A stretch of 27,700 nt of DNA, taken from assembly GCA_003427395.1 (NCBI GenBank), contig BFEA01001038.1, positions 105,483-133,182 of the forward strand, in the 5' to 3' direction. A program made the position numbers and the translations under genes. Positions 19,827 through 27,700 of this stretch are shown here, piece by piece; within the stretch, counting starts at the first letter, position 1; every line of letters starts with the position of its first letter. A model generated the notes under the pieces. It was not told where the DNA came from. It was given only the letters and a program-made list of their open reading frames with translations, and made no database searches. Origin of the DNA: Chara braunii (Eukaryota > Streptophyta > Charophyceae > Charales > Characeae).

Positions 19827-21211
19827 GCAAAAGAGGACGAGGACATTATTTATTTGTTTCACCTGTTTCTCCGTAGGTAGAAAACATTAAAAATTAGAAC
19901 GGCCGGGCAGTTGTGTAATTCTCGTCGACGCCATTTCACTTTTTCGAGCAATTATGGAAATGGCGATTCTTTGAGGAAGCAAAAGTGTGAAAGTTTAGAC
20001 TTTTCTCAACACCTAAAATTCGGGGTGCATCAATGGGTAACAATTTCGGTTTTTCTAGCTCATTTTGTGCTTTGGCCCTTGAAGTGTTTCCCGCAAAACT
20101 ATTTTTAATCGTTTTCTGCNTTCGATTTTGCTTNACCTTGAATCCNCCTGCACTAAGAGGGCTCAAAACTCGTGTTTCCCNAAATTTTCAAACGTTCTGT
20201 TCAAACCCANTATTTTGTTTTGTTGGGTTTTCACNAATTCTCTGTTTTAGTCCAAATATGNAAGCCAGGTTCGCCCGTGCGCCACAGTCCGTCGCGGCCC
20301 GCACGTCAACTCCGCATACTCAGCACCAACTCGTCGGATCGCACAACTCTCGCACTCACTCACCTTCCAAACTATCTCGTTAGCCGACNCTCACTGATCG
20401 CTCTAACCTCGAAATGCTTAGAGAGCCAGCTAATCGTGCTTGGAGAATTTATAGCATNTNTGCTTGNGCGATGTACTNGGGATTACGCCTAAGNAAAGGA
20501 AAAGAGGAAGTGNCTACGTTTGCATGTCCAGGATGCGGCGCGGGGGACAGAGCCACTNTCCGCNCATCGATCNGGGCATGCAAACGTAGGAACAAATCAG
20601 GCCAGGGAAGAAGGTGTGCATGCGCGGGCGAAAACAAGGCGGGAAAAGGGAAGAACAAGAAAGACATTAAGAATAAGAATATTACAGTTGCAATCACACC
20701 CGCCAAAACTTCACAGTTACACGCAACATTAAGGTTCGGAAAAGTCAGAGCCCAGATCTTGTCGCGACAAGGCGTGCGTAAGCAAGAAGCGCTGCACAAC
20801 AAAATTCAAAAGGTGCCTAAATTCCTAGCTTAAGTCCTAATTGCAAAAGAAAATTCTGAATAGGCAAAAGAAAAACAATTCCGAGAGCCCGTGGGGGCTC
20901 GATATCAAATGAAATTTGAAAAACGACATTCCCGCGCGCAGATCATGCCAAAATTTTCAGTGCTCACAGTAGAACAAGAAAGAAGCTATGGTACATTTAT
21001 TTTTCGAGCGCGCTAAGGCACGGCTACCCAACCGTTGGCACANGATTTTNCCGACANCGATCCNACAACTTCNAGCNGAAAACAAAAAAGAAACGAGGGC
21101 ATCTATGCAACTAGCCCNGCCAACCCTCTCCACGNATCTCACCCGGCTAACCCATCCCGTTCCCCCACATCAAACTTCGTGCAGAAAGTCGCGCGGTTAT
21201 AGAAAATAGTT
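19827..21211. other. No assignable gene; many Ns
   Basis: A plus-strand frame at 20414-20833 is Lys/Arg-rich with a CPGCG cluster, but it holds several N and an inverted repeat and has no known domain. The rest shows no coding signature. The N density suggests a poorly resolved repeat. Confidence 0.35.
20514..20589. repeat. Inverted repeat with 13-bp perfect arms
   Basis: CTACGTTTGCATG at 20514-20526 is the reverse complement of 20577-20589. The 50-bp spacer is GC-rich and continues the symmetry imperfectly. It could form a hairpin or be the remnant of a small foldback element. Confidence 0.7.
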
Positions 21212-21227
21212 CGTCACATATGTGACG
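21212..21227. repeat. 16-bp perfect palindrome
   Basis: CGTCACATATGTGACG is a perfect palindrome. Its right part reads TGTGACGCCC, a common start of Ty3/gypsy LTRs, and it lies about 180 bp beyond the end of the minus-strand third ORF, where an LTR would be expected. The LTR reading is only a suggestion. Confidence 0.5.
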
Positions 21228-21407
21228 CCCAGGGGGTTCCAATCTTGAGCAAGCTCCTGCTTGCTCTCTCATCAGTTGCCGATCGAAGATCCGATGATCG
21301 ATGCAGAGCTCGCACGTGCCACTTACTGTAAGATCCGAGTGTGGAAGTCATCCAATCGTGGCATACGTGGGCTCAATCCAAAACATGGCCCCGGAAAGGT
21401 AATCTAA

Positions 21408-23392
21408 TTACGGTTGGGGGGGTGGTGGATAGACTGGGGGAAGAGGATGCATGAAGCTGTAAATTTTTCTATCGCTAGAGGGAAGTGGGATGTAATAGAC
21501 AGAGCGATGGATGCGGGGGAAGCGAGGGTGCCGACGTTGATGGGGGAGAGAGGCGAGGTAGTCAGGGTAGAGGGTGCAGAGGGTGTGGCGGATGGGAGCG
21601 TGGAAATCGTCATATTCTTCACACGCGGGGATCGTGCCCGCGATGATGCAGTAGACCTTTATATTATTATACTCCTGCCAATCCATGCTAAAGAGGAGGA
21701 CGTGGAGGGGGAAGAAAGTGACGAGTGAGCAAGTAGTAGCATGCGGGAAGATGGTGACCAGAAGGCAGGTGGCGTAGCGATGACAGGAGAGGGAGAGTGG
21801 AAATGGCTGCAACATATCAGGGAACGGGGGTCGGCCTAGGAGCTGCTGAACGGTGAGGAAGTCACGGGGCGACGGTATAACGACCAGGGGTGAAACCTGA
21901 GCGCCCGCATCTCGACGTAGATGAAGGGTTGTGCTGGAAGCTGCGGAGGATTGGGAGGGCGATTCGCTTCATCGACGGCGTCGGCTCCTTGATCCCTCTG
22001 CGGCGGCGGCTCCATCCCATTCGTCTTCTTGTCGCGGCAGCTCCGGGTTGAGTGTCGGATTGCCCTACAGCAGTTGCGACGGCGGCCCTGATTCCATGAT
22101 CGGTCGTTTGCCTTCTGCGGCCTCTCGCCTTCTCTGGGCCGCGGCTTCCCGTTCCTCCCTGGTTAGCTCGGCCAGTTCATTTGAATCCCTCGACGCGTTC
22201 TCTTCTTCGTCTGCCTCCTCCTCCGAACCGGCCTCCTCTAACTCTTCATCCTTCGATCCTCGATAATCGGGATCAGATTTCCGATCTTCTTCCTCCGCCG
22301 ATGCTTCTTTTTCGTCGTCCCCCTCCTCTTCTCCACTCGTCTCTCCGGTAGGAGCACGCCGGATGAGCGGGTCCCACGTGGAAAGATCGGTGATGTCGAC
22401 GTGTAGATATGCACCTGCCGAGGGCATGTAGTAGCTTCCTTCCTCCAACTTCGTACACGCGGGCTCCAACGTGCGAACGAGCGTGGCTGTCCCTGGCTTC
22501 TCCTCATAGTGCGAGAGAATCTTCAATGGCAGATCGTTGAGTAGTTGGCTCAAAAACACCAGCAACTCGTCCGTGATGGTCGCTAGGTGGCCGTCGTGCA
22601 CTTCCCCGAACAGGATCCCCAAAAAATCACCCTCCATGTTCGTTCTCCAAGCTTGGACAAGCAGCAACTCTAACTCATCATCGAGGATCTTGTCCTCTTC
22701 GCATCTATCAGAGGGCTCCCCCCAGTAGAAGACGACGTGGAGGAGACAAAAACTGAGTACCGCGTATGCTTGCCACCACTGCGTCCACTTGACCGCATCC
22801 AGAATCGGCACGTCCAATGGTTTGATCGTGAAGGACAGAGACGCTTCCACGACAGATTGCCAAAACGTAGGAACATCAGCGGGGAGACTGAAGGCAGAGA
22901 GACGGTGACGGTTCATTGAGGCCGAGCGAAGGGACAAAGCACTGCAAGGGCAACCTCTGGCGCTGTGAAGGAGACTCGAAGCTGAAGATCGATGTCGTTC
23001 GTCGTTACGACGCGATCTCATGGTTGAGCCAACAAGCGCACCCACTTAGTCGTAAGGCGCGCTGCCCAGTCCCGCAATTGTTGAAAGACAGCGGTATGCC
23101 GTGTTGGGTGCAGTGTCATAATGTCGCCTGTAAAGACGACAATGACCAACACGTGGCTCTTGCCGGGTGGGGACAGGCGCAAAAAGGCCGAGACCTCAGC
23201 CAATACTCGTGCCACCCTAGACTGTCTGAATTGGAACTCCGCTGCCACGTGGATGGCCGCGGTACTGAAGAAGGCCGCAAATCTGAGAGGATCTGGACTC
23301 AACCGAGGATGTTGTACTTGTCAGATCACCAAGAAGGCTCCCTCAGGCACCATCAGTCGCTCGCTGATCACCTGCTCCGTCGAAAAGCTCAT
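21408..23392 (-). pseudogene. Third ORF after pol, unknown function, acidic C-terminal half
   Basis: The ATG at 23392-23390 overlaps the pol TGA (23391-23389) as ATGA. The reading runs about 660 codons to TAA 21408-21410. Stops occur at 23321, 23018, 22913, 22065 and 21969, and one frame change lies near 22890. The N-terminal part is hydrophobic and Ala/Arg-rich. A hydrophobic stretch of about 16 residues (22722-22769) could be a membrane segment but has no flanking signature. A strongly acidic run follows (about 22145-22346), then an RRREAAE-type basic helix and an Arg/Ser tail. I do not recognise a family. It holds the position of env-like or other accessory ORFs of plant gypsy elements, but no envelope motif is visible, so I leave the function open. 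Confidence 0.65.
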
Positions 23393-24850
23393 GGAAATTG
23401 GGGCAGAGTCGAAGAAGAGGATTCTACAGAGTCGCCATCCTCTTCCTGACCGAGGGACGATGTAGATGATGAAGGAGAAGGGGAAGAAGGGAGAGGGCGA
23501 AGGTAGGATACGTGTCGAGTGATCGGTCGAGCCGATCGACTTCCCGACACCTCCGGTGCCAGCTGCACTGTGTTCACGCCACTAGGTCCGAGCTCGACAA
23601 CGTGAAATCGCCCGAAGCATCGTGGCGCTAACTTACCCTAGCGAGCACATTTCCTCACCTGCATGGTGTCCCCTAATATGTACTGGGGCGGAGGCCCAAC
23701 ATTCCCATTTCGGGCCTCATAACTTTGAACCTATCTACCGTGGGCCATTTCCGTCATCCGCCGTCTCGTTCGTGCTAATCAGGGGAGGACCCTTTCCATC
23801 AACTCCAGATGGCGTTGGGCCATGTCCTTAACCGTTGCTCTAGTGGCCCGTCGCGGAAAGACCGTTTCATCATTTAGGCTCGGAAAGGCTACACAGGCTA
23901 CACTATTGGTCCATAATTGGAAGGGGGTTAGGCCGGTAGACTCGTGAGGCGTTCCCCGATGAATGGTCAGGATGTGATCAACGATATCAGGCCAAGGCCT
24001 GGTGTCTCTAACGGCGATATTTTATCGCAATGCAGTCCTAATCACTCGGTTCGCATTCTCGACCAATCCGTTCGATTGCGACATATGCGGCGTAGTATTA
24101 CGAATGAAGACTCCCTGTATGACCAGACTCCTTAGGACCTCCCCTCGGAATTCCGCCCCATTGTCCGTTAAGATCTTTTCCGTATCTTGATGCATTCCGA
24201 GGAAACGGTTGACATATCGTGCGATCCTTGCCGTCTATCTTGTCTTGCAGGGATACGCCTCGATACATTTCGAAAAATGGTCTACAAAAACCAAAAGGAT
24301 TGAATACTCGCAGCTATTCGGTCCAGGGGGCACGACAACATCGGTGGTAGCTATGGTGAATCTTTGAAATAGTTGTTCAACGACGGTAGGAACTATCGAT
24401 CTAGAAGGCTGAATCGACGCCTTGTAAGCGGTGTAGACGGAGCAGTTTTGGACGATGAATTTAACATCGTCGCGAATATTGGATCAATATTATTCAATGA
24501 CATTTTTATTGTTCGCCGCCTCCGTTATCTGGACGGCGAAGCGAGCCTCAGTATCCTCGTGGGCCGACTTAACCTAGTCGTACCTCATGAACGGATGAGG
24601 CACGGACATCCAGATCCCGCTACCATCCATTTTACGCTTTTCTCATCTTCCTTCATTCCATCGATAGTCCCACGCCCTCTCATTGGCCCTCCTCCGGTCC
24701 TCCTTAGTGAAGTCTCGGAGGGAGTTTCCAACTACCGTAGCTATTAGAATGACATATGTCCAGACTTCATCCCTTCTAAACTGTTGGGTCTTTTCCAACC
24801 CTTCAGACGTGGCTTCAAGGAATCGAGCCTCCGTCAAAATTTTATCAGGT
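23389..24850 (-). pseudogene. pol: Integrase of a Ty3/gypsy element
   Basis: One minus-strand frame covers a degenerate HHCC zinc region (about 24430-24560; second His and last Cys appear lost), the rve core and the C-terminal domain. Catalytic residues are visible: Asp at 24340-24342, Asp (LTDNG) at 24163-24165 and Glu (NGLVEN) at 24058-24060, with 34 residues between the last two. The GD-x-V-x-VR...KLAPRCFGRF segment (about 23600-23680) is the typical gypsy integrase C-terminal fold. A Ser/Glu-rich tail ends at TGA 23389. Stops at 24643, 24574, 24490, 24484, 24235, 24022, 23779, 23731 and 23638 break the frame. The enzyme would insert element DNA into nuclear chromosomes. I see no chromodomain. 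Confidence 0.9.
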
Positions 24851-25130
24851 CGACANAAGGGGCATAATCAGGGTTTGGCCGTATTTCTGTACTGGATGCA
24901 GGAACCGTGAGTTCAAGAGACACAGCGCTGACAATCTACCCATTGGACATATCCTTCCCCACTAGGACGCTGTCGGAGCGAACACCCTTATAAGGGTATT
25001 CGCTCATGATTTTCCATTTGACTTAATATTAACGCGGGTTACCATACCAGGGGTAGTCCAAAGTGAACAATAAGAATTTTTCGGCATGGCGCCATGAAGC
25101 GAATTCCACGGCCATTGAGGCCGGGACAAC
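24850..25130 (-). pseudogene. pol: RNase H / connection remnant upstream of the integrase
   Basis: A minus-strand frame from about 25100 reads AVEFASWRHAEKF then LLFTLDYPW, which resembles the end of the gypsy RNase H domain (the RHY...F-TDH region); the DH motif itself is changed. Two stops follow, then a VKWK...YPYKG and GKDMSNG stretch, like the tail where VADALSR normally lies. A one-base deletion near 24842 shifts it relative to the integrase frame. An N lies at 24856. Position supports the call more than sequence does. Confidence 0.4.
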
Positions 25131-25625
25131 CTATGAAAACATGACAACACTACACCAACTGGCGACTACCAGTATTTGACTTTTAAAAAAATGCCAACTT
25201 TTGTCTTCTTCTGCTCGATCTCGAGTATCTGGCACATTGACCTCTGTGTGGTGTGTTACTGGCCTATCCGCTACTTGAGTGTTTTCTGGACCGCAACCTT
25301 CGATATCATGGCCTCAGTCAAATACCGATGAAATCAAGTGCCCTTGTGAGCCCTACACACACTAAAGCCGACAAACACTCAGATAGGCACTCAGTCCGGC
25401 CACTACACTCAGATTTAGAAAACAGGCTCAGGTCACTAGTTGGGTTGAGCCCTAACACTCTATATGTATCCAGGCTGCCCTATTTCTACTCGAGATATGA
25501 GCTAGCTCAATAGGACTCGGGGCAGACTGTCAAACAGAAGGCATAGGGATCGAATCTGCCTCGGCCTATGAGCTAGCCTTTTTGCTTTAACGAAATTCTA
25601 CTTTTACCCCAACCTTGGGTGGCGA
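25131..25625. other. No assignable gene
   Basis: An 86-codon plus-strand frame at 25253-25513 has no known motif. This stretch would hold the right breakpoint if the two gypsy halves were parted by an inversion. Confidence 0.35.
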
Positions 25626-25683
25626 GGGCTCGAACCCATAACCTTAGGATAGGAATTAGTTTAAGGTTAGATTCGTTGGCCAA
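25626..25683 (-). ncRNA. tRNA-like Pol III box pair, possible SINE head
   Basis: On the minus strand GGTTCGAGCCC (25626-25636) is a near-consensus B box, and TTGGCCAACGAATC (25670-25683) resembles an A box about 33 bp before it. That spacing fits a tRNA or tRNA-derived SINE. I could not fold a full cloverleaf, so a working tRNA is unlikely. Confidence 0.35.
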
Positions 25684-25904
25684 GTACAGTAGGCCCGACA
25701 CTTGGTAGGTTAGGACTGTTGCCCGTTAGATTTTGTTATTATTATTATTTTTTTATTATGGTGGGCTTTGGTCACAGTATACTGCACATCGTAGGAGATC
25801 GGGCTGCGTTGGCAGAGAAGGACACTTCGAGTGTTCGACTAACAACGGCGACGGCGACAGCGGAGCGAGAGGGAAAGCGAGGTAAGTTTTAAAACTAGTT
25901 ACCT

Positions 25905-26345
25905 GTTACCCGATACTTCCATCAATAGGATGATCTGAAAACAAATGTATCTACTGCTAGAAGGAGGGAATATACATGCCCAAACCCCGTGACTACCTCA
26001 CGCTACTTCCATCTAAACGATGATCTAAATAGGACGAATCCATCGCAAGATTGGGAGAAATGCACTCCTACACATGTGTGTGAGTAAAGACTAGCGAAGG
26101 TTCTACGTCCTTTCCATCGAGGGGATGCGCTAGAGCGTATGAATCTACCACTAGGACAGGGATGCATACAAGTTGCATGTAAGTGTAAACGTGAGTGCGT
26201 ATGTTTGTGCGCGAGTGAGTGAATGTGCGTGAGTAAATCGCGTAGCGATTTGATGATTCCCTCTGGGAAATGAGCAAGATCAGAAGTATCCACCGTTACA
26301 GCACGGGGACATACGTTGCTACTCCTACGCATGGGTGCGCGTGTA
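25905..26345 (+). repeat. Degenerate long repeat, about four units
   Basis: Blocks starting TTCCATC-AATAGGATGATCT (25911), TTCCATCTAAACGATGATCT (26004), TTTCCATCGAGGGGATGCGC (26110) and a more distant one at 26253 share a common order of short words, ending in an ATACA/ACGCAT-like part. Steps are about 94, 105 and 144 bp, the growth being due to GT-rich expansions. Confidence 0.5.
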
Positions 26346-26396
26346 TGCGCGTACGTAGGTGTGTGCATGCATGCGTACGCGTGTGTATGTGTATGA
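26328..26396 (+). repeat. Alternating purine-pyrimidine tract
   Basis: About 70 bp of mostly alternating CG, TG and CA steps (GCGCGTGTATGCGCGTACGT and onward), with potential to adopt Z-DNA. It runs into a GA-rich tract. The minus-strand His/Thr-rich ORF across it is low complexity. Confidence 0.7.
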
Positions 26397-26514
26397 GAGA
26401 GAGAAAGAAAGGCGTGCACACGTCTGAATGGCGCCGTGAAGGATCGACTACAGAAGGGACAGGGGAAGATAACACGATAACGAGGAAAGGGGCACTAGCA
26501 GTAAGACGAGCGCT

Positions 26515-26561
26515 AAGAAGAAGAAGAAGGAGAAAAAAAAGAAGAAGGGGGGGAGGAGGAG
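26515..26561 (+). repeat. GAA/GGA purine tract
   Basis: An almost pure purine run of AAG, GAA and GGAGGA units. The Arg/Lys-rich and Leu-rich frames through it are artefacts of composition. Confidence 0.8.
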
Positions 26562-26617
26562 TTACCTCCCTTACTGGCGATGAAGGCGATGTGTCGGGCA
26601 TGAGACCTCATACTTGA

Positions 26618-27000
26618 GTTACGAAGGACTTCCTGTACACGTTTCTAATTTGCGAGAGACTGGCGAGTCATTCTTTGGTGGTCGATCGTACATTTTCGCA
26701 GCACCATGCGGGTCCATGGTTGCTTTTCTCGGAGAGGCTTATTTCACCGCAGCCCGGTCGTCGCTGGCGGCTGTCGCGGCTGTCGGGGCTTTCTCATGCA
26801 GTGGTGCCAGGTTGTGGATCGTTGCGTTCACCCTCGCTCATCGTCTTGTGATGATTGACGCCTGATCACCGATGGCGTCCGTTTGCCCGTTACTTGCAGA
26901 TGAGGGAATCGATGGTGTGACTCACCGAATCTCTACTTCAGCACCCTCACTTTGGCTGCATCGGACCGGTAAGATAGTATGTATGCATTAGTTTTGCTCT
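26618..27000. other. No assignable gene
   Basis: An 83-codon plus-strand frame at 26614-26865 is Ala-rich and hydrophobic, without a motif I know. No splice or start context supports it. Confidence 0.3.
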
Positions 27001-27030
27001 TTATTATTATTATTATTATCGTTGTTATTA

Positions 27031-27105
<75 letters not shown>

Positions 27106-27111
27106 TATAGT
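27001..27111 (+). repeat. ATT microsatellite
   Basis: About 36 TTA/ATT units with four interruptions near its start (27020-27035), ending in TATATTATAG. Confidence 0.95.
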
Positions 27112-27700
27112 ACTTTGATATTAGCTGCGATTTCGATGATGTAAGTACGAAGAAATAAACGCGAATACAGGCGCTAGCAGGATAGCAAAACGGGAAGGGA
27201 AGAGCAATGAGGTTAGCAAAGATGAGGAACGACTAGTGGTAGTAAGAAATGGGGAGGAGTGAGAGAGCAAGTCGAACATCGTAAGTACGGATGCGGAAGT
27301 TAGTAAGGATGAGTATGGGAAAGTAGGCTCGAGCAGTAGTAGAAGCAAGCGTGAAGGGAAGTGGAAGTCGACACGCGGTCGTGAGTGAAAGCAAACGAAA
27401 TAACAAGCAATCAGGCGAACACACACAGGAAAATGAGAAAGTGAGCGGGATTTAGTTAGAACGGGGATCGAGGGAAATGAACAGGGGAAAAATGAGCGGG
27501 GTGTAGAATGAGTAAGATCGCAAGAAAGGAAAGAGGGATCGAGAAAAGGAAAGTACAGACAATCACGAGGAAAAAACAATCGTTCATCCCATGAATACAA
27601 GGCATCGTCATTTCCACTGTATCTAGTCAAAGCGGTAGTTTATGTGCATTCCGCTGTGGGGATTGAGAGGTAAGGAACACAACAGGATTATGAGACGAGC
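27112..27700. other. Purine-rich right flank, no gene
   Basis: The plus strand is markedly purine-rich from about 27160 to 27560. The 169-codon minus-strand frame here (Ser, Leu, Phe, Pro-rich) is what such skew produces and has no family signature. Confidence 0.4.

Larger units (their letters stand above)
21408..25130 (-). mobile_element. Ty3/gypsy LTR retrotransposon, right half (RNase H remnant, integrase, third ORF)
   Basis: On the minus strand the order is RNase H remnant, zinc-binding region, integrase core, integrase C-terminal domain, then an extra ORF. This is the 3' half of a Ty3/gypsy element. The part before RNase H (gag, PR, RT) is absent on this strand and instead occurs on plus at 1283-4989. 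Flanking LTRs could not be drawn. The integrase frame carries nine stops but no frameshift over about 1.46 kb. Confidence 0.88.

Noticed and set aside
21408-23392. Calling the third ORF an envelope protein
   Set aside because: No signal peptide, cleavage site or fusion segment is visible; one hydrophobic stretch is not enough.
26003-26601. His/Thr-rich and Leu-rich minus-strand ORFs
   Set aside because: They translate alternating GT/GC and purine tracts and have no domain.
27121-27630. 169-codon minus-strand ORF
   Set aside because: It is the complement of a purine-rich tract, giving Ser/Leu/Phe/Pro-rich low complexity without a motif.

Overview
The window looks like nuclear DNA of a green-lineage eukaryote. 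It holds no bacterial-style operons. It is mostly repeats and decayed mobile elements: Ty3/gypsy retrotransposons with a plant-type initiator-tRNA primer site, plant-type LINE ends with the RT zinc-binding domain, and a broken kinase gene whose start resembles plant receptor-like cytoplasmic kinases. My best guess is a repeat-rich streptophyte such as the charophyte alga Chara; this is inference from style, not a database result. Scattered Ns mark it as draft assembly.

Layout. 1-1282: no gene, probably ends in a 5' LTR. 1283-4989 (+): left half of a Ty3/gypsy element (primer site, gag, protease, reverse transcriptase) in one frame interrupted by stops, cut off after the RT core. 4980-5374 (-): unknown lysine-rich ORF. 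5400-6794 (+): beta-class DNA amino-methyltransferase with a basic nuclear-looking tail and one in-frame stop. 7297-7745: CTG/TTG-rich DNA with TATAG-NN-CTATA motifs. 9412-9836 (+) and 10478-11872 (-): two opposed 3' ends of one LINE family. 12237-14320 (+): broken gene with WD40-like repeats, coiled coil and kinase fragments, split by a ~40-bp tandem repeat. 15508-18560: ~101-bp satellite with guanine runs about every 20-25 bp and a reversed central block. 18560-18990 and 19179-19826: further tandem repeats. 21408-25130 (-): right half of a Ty3/gypsy element (RNase H remnant, integrase, and a third ORF starting in an ATGA overlap with the pol stop). 25620-27700: a tRNA-like Pol III box pair, degenerate repeats and microsatellites.

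How parts relate. The two gypsy halves are complementary and opposed, as expected if one element was split by an inversion between about 4.99 and 25.2 kb; two unrelated fragments are also possible. Nearly all breaks in the gypsy frames and the methyltransferase are stop codons one transition away from Gln, Arg or Trp codons, with few frameshifts, which suggests decay by deamination of methylated cytosine. No complete functional gene can be claimed. The items most worth following are the methyltransferase, the third ORF of the gypsy element, the WD40-coiled-coil-kinase architecture and the G-run satellite.
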